Source: Pantoea sp. Mb-10
GTDB taxonomy: Bacteria > Pseudomonadota > Gammaproteobacteria > Enterobacterales > Enterobacteriaceae
DNA: 64,000 nt
Direction: 5' to 3'
Assembly: GCF_021272205.1 (NCBI RefSeq)
Contig: NZ_JAJSDX010000002.1
Coordinates: 186,001 to 250,000 of the forward strand
In this document: positions 58,308-64,000 of the stretch, in pieces
How positions within the stretch are numbered: position 1 is the stretch's first letter
Layout: each line of letters begins with the position of its first letter
Position numbers and translations under genes: made by a program
The notes under the pieces: generated by a model
Seen by the model: only the letters and a program-made list of their open reading frames with translations
Databases searched by the model: none
Told to the model about the DNA's origin: nothing

Positions 58308-59518
58308 TGTCGCAATTTCTTATTACCGTAATCGTTTTGCTGGCCGCCGCGCTGACGCTGTTTCTCGCTGCAGGCTGGCGTCAGCGCGCTGCGCACCCAG
58401 ACGATCGCGATCGCCTGAACACCGCCTTTTACCAGCAGCGTCTGCGCGAGCTGACGCGCGATGAAGAAGAGGGCGTGGTCGGTGAACGCGACGAAATGGT
58501 ACGCGAATTACAGCATACGCTGCTGGCTGACGTACCCGATCGTGACGCCGTCAACGCGCGGCCTACGCGCCGTTGGGTGCTGCTCCCTGGCGCCCTGGTG
58601 CTGGTGGTGCTGAGTCTCGGCATGTATCTGCACGTCGGCGGCGTAACGCAGTTCGCCAGCTGGAAAAGCGTACAGGATGCTTATCCGGCACTGCGCGCGC
58701 GCCTGATGGATCCGCATGCTCAGCCGCTGAGCATGGAGGAACTGGCGCGGCTGGAGCTGGGTCTGCGCAGCGCGCTGCAGGACACGCCCCGCGATCTCAC
58801 TGGCTGGACGATGCTCGGGCGCTTGGGCATGGTGCTCAACAACGCCACGCTCGCCAGTCAGGCTTTTGAACGTGCGCTGCAGCTAAGCCCTAACGATGCG
58901 GCGCTGCAGCAGGATTATGCGGAAGTGTTAACCCGCTCCAGCGATCCGCAGGATAACCGCCAGGCCAGCGTGGTGCTTAAGGCGCTCGAGGCGCGCGATC
59001 CGCACGATCTGCGCACGCTGGGTTTGCTTGCGTATAACGCCTTTACGTTGCAGCAGTATGCGGTGGCCATCACCACGTGGCAAAGGATGCTAACAGACCT
59101 TCCGGCAGGCGATAAACGCATTACACTGATTGAGCGCAGTATCGAACAGGCGAAAACCGATGCCGGCGAGCAGACGCGTTCGCTGGCGTTGTCGGTGCGC
59201 TTAGCGCCGCAGGCAGAAAAAATGTTACCGCCGGGCGGAGTGTTGTATATTTCTGTGTCTGACGGTGTATCACCGGTGCCGGTGGCGGTTAAACGTTTAC
59301 CACTCAGTCACTTTCCGCTCTCGCTTACGCTGGATGACAGCAATACCATGATGCCCGATCGCCTGCTGTCGGCGCAGCATCAGGTGCAGGTGAGGGCACG
59401 CATTTCGCGCGACGGCAGCGCCAATCCGCAGCCAGGCGACTGGTTTGGTTTGAGCGCGGTTACGCCGTGGGACGGGCAGCAACCACTGGCTGTGGACATT
59501 AATCAACAGCAGCCCTGA
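58307..59518 (+). CDS. ccmI: Cytochrome c maturation protein CcmI
   Basis: A 403-aa apocytochrome chaperone. Two membrane helices (about 3-22 and 88-108) enclose a short cytoplasmic loop, and a periplasmic TPR domain follows (about 150-270; GWTMLGRLGMVLNNATLASQAFERALQLSP). A C-terminal beta-rich domain, as in other long CcmI proteins, ends the protein. Its start overlaps the ccmH stop by one base (TAATG). It closes the ccm operon. Confidence 0.93.
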   Translation: MSQFLITVIVLLAAALTLFLAAGWRQRAAHPDDRDRLNTAFYQQRLRELTRDEEEGVVGERDEMVRELQHTLLADVPDRDAVNARPTRRWVLLPGALVLVVLSLGMYLHVGGVTQFASWKSVQDAYPALRARLMDPHAQPLSMEELARLELGLRSALQDTPRDLTGWTMLGRLGMVLNNATLASQAFERALQLSPNDAALQQDYAEVLTRSSDPQDNRQASVVLKALEARDPHDLRTLGLLAYNAFTLQQYAVAITTWQRMLTDLPAGDKRITLIERSIEQAKTDAGEQTRSLALSVRLAPQAEKMLPPGGVLYISVSDGVSPVPVAVKRLPLSHFPLSLTLDDSNTMMPDRLLSAQHQVQVRARISRDGSANPQPGDWFGLSAVTPWDGQQPLAVDINQQQP

Positions 59519-59553
59519 AGTGATACCTTCTTTGTTTGCACAGGGAGAGAACA

Positions 59554-60321
59554 ATGAATATTCGCCTGACCGGTCTGGCGCTGGCTAGCGTACTGCTGGT
59601 GGGATGCGCCAGCTCCAAACCAGCTGATGACGCCGAACCCGCCCAGCGCAGCGATCCGCTGGAAGGCTTCAACCGCACCATGTTTAACTTCAACTATGGC
59701 GTGCTGGATCCCTATGTGCTGCGGCCGGTGGCGGTGGCGTGGCGCGACTACGTGCCGGCGCCCGCTCGCGGCAGTCTGAGCAATTTCCTGTCCAACCTGG
59801 ATGAGCCAGCCAGTATGCTGAATGCCATTCTGGTGGGGGAACCGCGCCAGGCAGGCGTGCATTTTACGCGCTTTTTCCTCAACAGCGTGTTGGGCTTAGG
59901 CGGCTTTATCGACGTGGCGGGAAGGGCCAACCCGCAGCTGGCACGAGAAGTGCCGCATCACTTTGGCAGTACGCTGGGCCACTATGGCGTGGGCTATGGA
60001 CCTTACGTGGTGCTGCCGGGCTACGGCAGCTTTACTGTGCGACAGGACGGCGGCGACTATGTCGATACGCTCTATCCGGTGCTGAGCTGGCTGACCTGGC
60101 CGATGTCAATCGGCAAGTGGACGCTGGAAGGGGTAGAGACGCGTGCGCAGCTGCTGGATTCCGATGCGATTTTGCGTCAGCAGGCGGATCCTTACGCCTT
60201 CATTCGTAATGCGTACTTCCAACGCAATGACTTTATTGCTAACGGCGGCAAACTGAAGCCCGAAGAAAACCCTAACGCCAGCGCGATTCAGGACGACTTA
60301 AAAGAGATCGACGCGCAATAA
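59554..60321 (+). CDS. mlaA: Phospholipid-trafficking lipoprotein MlaA (VacJ)
   Basis: A 255-aa outer-membrane lipoprotein that removes misplaced phospholipids from the outer leaflet and passes them to MlaC. The lipobox is LLVGC (cysteine about 18). Family motifs are DPLEGFNRTMFNFNYGVLDPYVLRPVA, NFLSNLDEPASMLNAIL and the HHFGSTLGHYGVGYGPYVVLPGYG stretch. The ATG at 59554 has CAGGGAGAGA upstream; a TTG at 59536 is less likely. A terminator shared with fadL follows. Confidence 0.96.
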   Translation: MNIRLTGLALASVLLVGCASSKPADDAEPAQRSDPLEGFNRTMFNFNYGVLDPYVLRPVAVAWRDYVPAPARGSLSNFLSNLDEPASMLNAILVGEPRQAGVHFTRFFLNSVLGLGGFIDVAGRANPQLAREVPHHFGSTLGHYGVGYGPYVVLPGYGSFTVRQDGGDYVDTLYPVLSWLTWPMSIGKWTLEGVETRAQLLDSDAILRQQADPYAFIRNAYFQRNDFIANGGKLKPEENPNASAIQDDLKEIDAQ

Positions 60322-60346
60322 GCCCGGGCGCGGGGTATACGACAAT

Positions 60347-60379
60347 AAAAAACGGCGACCCTGTGGTCGCCGTTTTTTT
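60347..60379. terminator. Bidirectional terminator of mlaA / fadL
   Basis: A stem AACGGCGACC / GGTCGCCGTT with a 4-nt loop, an A6 tract on the left and a T7 tract on the right. Confidence 0.92.
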
Positions 60380-60391
60380 ATGCCTGCTGCA

Positions 60392-61684
60392 TCAGAATTT
60401 GTAGTTGAAGTTGGCGCCGTAGAGCCAGGCTTTCCCTTCTGAATTGAAGGTATAGGTGCCTTCTTGTACGGTGACTTTCTGACCGTGCATATAGGAAACG
60501 CCCACATCCACCGACGCATCATCGTTAAATGCGTAAGAGGCACCGGCGCTCAGCCACAGACGATCCTGGTCCGGAATCGAGATAGAGCGCTTTTCGGCTG
60601 GAACCGGGCTATCGTCAAAGGCGATACCGGTGCGGAACGTCCAGTTCGCATCATAGGTGTAGGTGGTGCCCAGCGCGATGCGATACGCATCGTGATAGCT
60701 TTCATCTTTATAGAACAGCTGCTGTCCGTTGCTGCCGGTGGCTTTCAGCTCCTGGAACTGGCTCCAGCTGGTGTACGCCAGGCTGTAGTGTACCGCCCAC
60801 TGCGGCGCCACTTTATGCCAGCCAGACACTTCCCACATCTCTGGCAGGTTCAGGGTCAATGAACCCGGAATTGTGCTGCCATTGGTACCGAACGGCAGGC
60901 CCGCCGCCACGGCGCGCGGTGAACCGTTGATGGCGCTTGGGAGATTGCTACGGTATTCGCCGTCAAAGTCCACTTTGACTTCAGAGCGATACGTAAAGCC
61001 GAAGCGGTTGTTGTCATCCACTTCATACAAGATACCGGCGTTCCAACCGTAAGCCCACTCGTTACCTTTCAGGCGCGCCATTTGGGTATCTGCAGGCAGT
61101 GGCAAACCGGCAATTTGACCGACTTCTCCGGCATAACGCTCAATTTTTGCTTTTGCATACACGGCGTCAAAACCCACGCCGAAGCTGAAGTGTTCGTTTA
61201 AACGGTAGGCGGTGCTGAGGTTGACGTTGGCGGTGGTCAGGTCGGTTTTTCCACCTAATCCCCCTGCGGCATAATTATTATTAAATTCCGTGGCAAGGCC
61301 ATAGTTAGAGGTAACGGATGCACCTACCCACCATTGATCGTTAATGGGCTGTACGTAGTGAATATTCGGCACCCACTGATTCGGGGCAATATTATTCGCG
61401 TCAAGGCTGTTGCCGGTGTACTGGCTGCGGCCGCTGATATTCACATCCGGGTCAATGTAAACCGCACCGATCGAGAACGCCGGGCGATCCATCAGCGCCA
61501 TGGTGGCCGGGTTGCGGCTCGCCGAAGCAGCGGTGTCGCCCATCGCACCTTCACCGGAATAAGCGCGGCCTAATCCAATAGAAGAAAATTCATTGAGTTG
61601 AAAGCCTGCGGCGTAAACATGGGAAGAGACAAGCGCCACAGCAGCTGCCACAGCTGACTTTGCAAACAGGTTCTTATGGTTCAT
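60392..61684 (-). CDS. fadL: Long-chain fatty acid outer-membrane transporter FadL
   Basis: A 430-aa 14-strand beta-barrel that takes up long-chain fatty acids. A signal peptide (about 1-26) is followed by the conserved N-terminal hatch [35 protein letters not shown], including the NPA motif. It ends in an aromatic residue (ANFNYKF), as outer-membrane barrels do. The ATG at 61684 has GAGG 8 bases upstream; a GTG two codons earlier is less likely. Two FadR sites lie upstream. Confidence 0.96.
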   Translation of the reverse strand: MNHKNLFAKSAVAAAVALVSSHVYAAGFQLNEFSSIGLGRAYSGEGAMGDTAASASRNPATMALMDRPAFSIGAVYIDPDVNISGRSQYTGNSLDANNIAPNQWVPNIHYVQPINDQWWVGASVTSNYGLATEFNNNYAAGGLGGKTDLTTANVNLSTAYRLNEHFSFGVGFDAVYAKAKIERYAGEVGQIAGLPLPADTQMARLKGNEWAYGWNAGILYEVDDNNRFGFTYRSEVKVDFDGEYRSNLPSAINGSPRAVAAGLPFGTNGSTIPGSLTLNLPEMWEVSGWHKVAPQWAVHYSLAYTSWSQFQELKATGSNGQQLFYKDESYHDAYRIALGTTYTYDANWTFRTGIAFDDSPVPAEKRSISIPDQDRLWLSAGASYAFNDDASVDVGVSYMHGQKVTVQEGTYTFNSEGKAWLYGANFNYKF

Positions 61685-61768
61685 GACCACAACCTCATCT
61701 TAATTATTTTTAAACGATGTTACGACGCGTAACAAAGGACGGCGGATTGTAGGGACTGATGACAGCGA

Positions 61769-61785
61769 CACATATCAGACCAGTG
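61769..61785 (-). promoter_or_regulatory. FadR site 2 upstream of fadL
   Basis: On the minus strand CACTGGTCTGATATGTG, close to the FadR consensus AACTGGTCNGACNTGTT. About 85-100 bases before the fadL start. Confidence 0.7.
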
Positions 61786-61793
61786 CGACGAGT

Positions 61794-61810
61794 ATAGGTC
61801 CGACCTGTGT
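61794..61810. promoter_or_regulatory. FadR site 1 upstream of fadL
   Basis: ATAGGTCCGACCTGTGT, with the central GGTCCGACCTGT identical to the FadR consensus core. E. coli fadL also has two FadR sites. Confidence 0.8.
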
Positions 61811-62027
61811 ATTTGTTGCAATAATGTTTTTTAGATATTTCTAGTTTGATCGACAAAATCAGATCTGCTTAACAAAATCTTGCCACCGTCCTGACGCCAT
61901 TAAGTCACAAAATTGTCCCTGATCAATTTATTGTGTGATATTCGTGACTTAGCCGGGAAAAGATGGCTGCGCTTTTGCGTCGGGCGTAGACTCCTGTTCA
62001 GGGTTTACCCCATCAGAGGAGAGAAGA
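61811..62027. other. fadL-yfcZ divergent spacer
   Basis: AT-rich control region. It should carry the yfcZ promoter and more distant fadL control sites. GAGGAGAGAAG directly before 62028 is the yfcZ ribosome-binding site. Nothing further is named. Confidence 0.4.
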
Positions 62028-62318
62028 ATGCGAGAAAACGTTACGCCCTGCACAGACACGGCGGCCTGCTGCTGCGTGGAGATTGGCACCGTGATCGACA
62101 ACAGCGACTGCACCGCCCACTGGTCGGGTCATTTCTCCGACCGCGCGACAGCAGAGGTGATGCTGGCACAGCTAAGCGATCGCGCACAGCGTGCCGCATC
62201 GGAGCCCTGCACTGTTCACGCAACCTTTACCGCGCGTGGGACGGGCGTGCAGTTGGACATGGATTTTACGTTTTGCTGCCAGGCGGAGAGCCTGATTTTT
62301 CAATTCGGTTTACGCTAA
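62028..62318 (+). CDS. yfcZ: YfcZ/YiiS family protein (DUF406)
   Basis: A 96-aa small cytoplasmic protein of unknown function, cysteine-rich near its start (AACCCVEIGTVIDNSDC) and with a CC pair near its end (FTFCCQAESLIFQFGLR). The pattern and position between fadL and fadI match E. coli YfcZ. AGGAGAGAAG precedes the ATG. A hairpin follows the stop. Confidence 0.9.
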   Translation: MRENVTPCTDTAACCCVEIGTVIDNSDCTAHWSGHFSDRATAEVMLAQLSDRAQRAASEPCTVHATFTARGTGVQLDMDFTFCCQAESLIFQFGLR

Positions 62319-62325
62319 CCCTGCC

Positions 62326-62364
62326 GCTGCCGCACCCCTGTCCGGCAGCCTTCACTGTTTTTCG
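62326..62364 (+). terminator. Hairpin after yfcZ
   Basis: A 7-bp stem GCTGCCG / CGGCAGC with a 10-nt loop, followed by CTTCACTGTTTTTCGTGTTT. Confidence 0.55.
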
Positions 62365-62426
62365 TGTTTCCCTTCGCACTTTTTTTCTTCCGCTATTGGC
62401 GACGCCGAAGTACCTGGTTAACACTG

Positions 62427-62443
62427 ATCAGGTCAGACCTGTT
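62427..62443 (+). promoter_or_regulatory. FadR site upstream of fadIJ
   Basis: ATCAGGTCAGACCTGTT agrees with the FadR consensus at nearly every position. It lies 40 bases before the fadI start, where binding would block transcription. Confidence 0.85.
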
Positions 62444-62482
62444 TGGCAATGATGCTGGGGTCATAAATTATTGGTGAATGCA

Positions 62483-63793
62483 ATGAGCAAAGCGCAGCGG
62501 CTGCTGACGCGTCAGGGTGAACGTATCGCCATCACGCACGGATTACGCACGCCTTTCGCCCGACAGGCGACAGATTTTCACGGTATCCCCGCGCTGGAGT
62601 TAGGCAGAATGGTGGTGTCTGAACTGCTTGCGCGCAGCGCACTTCCCGTTGAGGTCATCGATCAGCTGGTATTTGGTCAGGTCGTACAGATGCCGGAAGC
62701 CCCTAATATTGCCCGTGAGATCGTATTGAGCAGTGGATTGAGCGTGCATACTGACGCCTATAGCGTGAGCCGCGCCTGCGCCACGAGCTTTCAGGCGGTG
62801 GCCAACGTGGCTGAAAGTCTGATGGCGGGCACCATTAACGTGGGTATTGCAGGGGGCGCGGATTCGTCGTCGGTGCTGCCGATTGGCGTGAGTAAAACGC
62901 TGGCGCGCGCGCTGGTTGATTTGAATAAGGCACGGACGTTTAGCCAGAAGGTGGCGATTGTTCGCCGCTTGCGGCCGCGCGATTTGCTGCCGGTGCCGCC
63001 CGCAGTGGCAGAATACTCCACCGGTTTACGCATGGGTGACACCGCGGAGCAGATGGCGAAAACCCACGGTATTACGCGCGAAGCGCAAGATGCGCTGGCG
63101 CTGCGCTCGCATCAGCAGGCGGCACAGGCATGGCAATCTGGCGTGCTGGCGCAGGAAGTGATGCCCGCCTTTGTCCCGCCGTGGAAAGCGCCGATCGCCC
63201 AGGACAACAATATCCGCTTCAACGCCAGCGCGGCCGATTATGCCAAGCTGCGTCCTGCCTTTGACCGTCAGCACGGCTCTGTCACGGCGGCGAACAGTAC
63301 CCCGCTTACTGATGGCGCAGCGGCGGTGATTCTCATGCGCGAAGGCCGCGCCCGTGAGCTGGGGATCGCGCCGCTGGGCTACCTGCGCAGCTATGCCTTC
63401 ACCGCCATTGATGTCCGACAAGATATGCTGCTGGGGCCGGCTTACGCCTCACCGTTGGCGCTGGATCGCGCCGGCATTACGCTACAGGATCTCACCTTAA
63501 TCGACATGCATGAGGCCTTTGCGGCGCAGACGCTGGCCAACCTAAAGATGTTCCACGATGCGCGCTTTGCGCGCGAAGTGCTCAATCGTCCGCATGCGCT
63601 CGGCGAGGTAGACGAGGCACGCTTCAACGTGCAGGGCGGCTCTATCGCCTACGGGCATCCCTTTGCGGCCACCGGCGCGCGCATGATCACGCAAACGCTG
63701 CATGCGCTGCGCCGCCGCGGCGGCGGGCTGGGGTTGGTCACCGCCTGCGCGGCGGGCGGACTGGGTAGCGCCATGGTTCTGGAGGCTGAATGA
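62483..63793 (+). CDS. fadI: 3-ketoacyl-CoA thiolase FadI
   Basis: A 436-aa thiolase, the beta subunit of the FadIJ beta-oxidation complex used especially without oxygen. The nucleophilic cysteine is C99 in [13 protein letters not shown]. Further catalytic motifs are the histidine in [15 protein letters not shown] and in [17 protein letters not shown], and the second cysteine in [15 protein letters not shown]. The ATG at 62483 gives exactly the E. coli length; a TTG at 62471 also opens the frame. Overlaps fadJ. Confidence 0.97.
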   Translation: MSKAQRLLTRQGERIAITHGLRTPFARQATDFHGIPALELGRMVVSELLARSALPVEVIDQLVFGQVVQMPEAPNIAREIVLSSGLSVHTDAYSVSRACATSFQAVANVAESLMAGTINVGIAGGADSSSVLPIGVSKTLARALVDLNKARTFSQKVAIVRRLRPRDLLPVPPAVAEYSTGLRMGDTAEQMAKTHGITREAQDALALRSHQQAAQAWQSGVLAQEVMPAFVPPWKAPIAQDNNIRFNASAADYAKLRPAFDRQHGSVTAANSTPLTDGAAAVILMREGRARELGIAPLGYLRSYAFTAIDVRQDMLLGPAYASPLALDRAGITLQDLTLIDMHEAFAAQTLANLKMFHDARFAREVLNRPHALGEVDEARFNVQGGSIAYGHPFAATGARMITQTLHALRRRGGGLGLVTACAAGGLGSAMVLEAE

Positions 63794-64000
63794 TGAGCGA
63801 GTCTGCATTTACACTGCACGTGCGTCCAGACCACGTCGGCGTGATTACGCTGGATGTACCGGGCGAGAAAATGAATACCCTCAAGGCAGAGTTTGTCACG
63901 CAAATCCGCACGGTGCTAAGCGCGGCGCGCAGCCATGCGCAGCTTGCCGGCCTGGTGCTGATTTCTGGCAAACCCGACAGTTTCATTGCGGGTGCAGATA
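63793..64000 (+). CDS. fadJ: Fatty acid oxidation complex alpha subunit FadJ (5' part)
   Basis: The first 69 codons of the bifunctional enoyl-CoA hydratase / 3-hydroxyacyl-CoA dehydrogenase; the rest is beyond the window. The segment [19 protein letters not shown] and [12 protein letters not shown] match the N-terminus of E. coli FadJ, and it breaks off at SFIAGAD, the start of the hydratase oxyanion-hole region. The start is ATG at 63793 (or the ATG at 63790 in the same frame), overlapping the fadI stop. Confidence 0.93.
   Translation, partial: MSESAFTLHVRPDHVGVITLDVPGEKMNTLKAEFVTQIRTVLSAARSHAQLAGLVLISGKPDSFIAGAD

Overview
The window reads as chromosomal DNA of an Erwiniaceae member of the Enterobacterales, most likely Pantoea- or Erwinia-like. 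Protein sequences and gene order closely follow the E. coli cysPTWAM / crr-ptsIH-cysK / zipA-ligA / gltX / nupC-mntH / glk / ypdAB-alaC / argW / yfdC / mlaA-fadL-fadIJ backbone. G+C is high and codon use is enteric. Several loci differ from E. coli: a CpxRA/RssBA-like two-component pair between cysM and crr, an indolepyruvate decarboxylase gene beside glk, a ccm operon between yfdC and mlaA, no fry PTS genes between glk and ypdB, and a large effector-like gene next to tRNA-Arg.

Layout. 1-5 kb: sulfate/thiosulfate uptake and cysteine synthesis (cysP-cysT-cysW-cysA-cysM). 5-7.1 kb: two-component system. 7.2-12.1 kb (minus strand): PTS core (ptsH-ptsI-crr), cysK and cysZ. 12.3-15.7 kb: zipA, ligA, ypeB. 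15.7-18.1 kb: yfeH/yfeR and a FlxA-like gene. 18.2-18.8 kb: a tRNA-Val x3 / tRNA-Lys operon with a duplicated tail and a hairpin cluster. 19-25.8 kb: gltX, yfeC, an FNT channel, two tRNA-Ala, nupC, mntH (MntR-controlled), ypeC. 26-30 kb: aldo/keto reductase, ipdC, glk. 30-34.6 kb: ypdAB, a GNAT gene, alaC and the tiny ypdK. 34.8-39.6 kb: an Emr-type efflux pair divergent from an iclR-uspA-membrane protein operon, sharing two operator repeats. 39.9-44.4 kb: small lipoproteins, a yhjX-type transporter with a YpdB-like site, a YmgB-like protein, an EamA exporter and an AraC regulator. 44.5-48.1 kb: a 1211-residue putative secreted glycosyltransferase/protease effector. 48.2-51.4 kb: tRNA-Arg and a 3-kb insertion (VOC protein, diguanylate cyclase) bounded by 124-bp diverged direct repeats. 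51.4-59.5 kb: yfdC and ccmABCDEFGHI. 59.5-64 kb: mlaA, fadL, yfcZ, fadI and the start of fadJ, with three recognisable FadR sites.

Most of the window is housekeeping. The parts that deserve attention are: (1) the 1211-aa protein, whose sequence suggests a TcdA/TcdB-type glycosyltransferase followed by what looks like a circularly permuted OTU-type cysteine protease; (2) the low-profile island at argW-yfdC, which duplicates the tRNA 5' end rather than the usual 3' end; (3) a 21-bp-phased triple repeat upstream of the yhjX homologue that matches the known YpdB target, with ypdAB itself only about 10 kb away; (4) the duplicated tRNA-Lys tail with four hairpins; (5) a second tRNA-Ala copy with an altered acceptor stem. 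All assignments come from reading the sequence and remembered family features; no searches were run.
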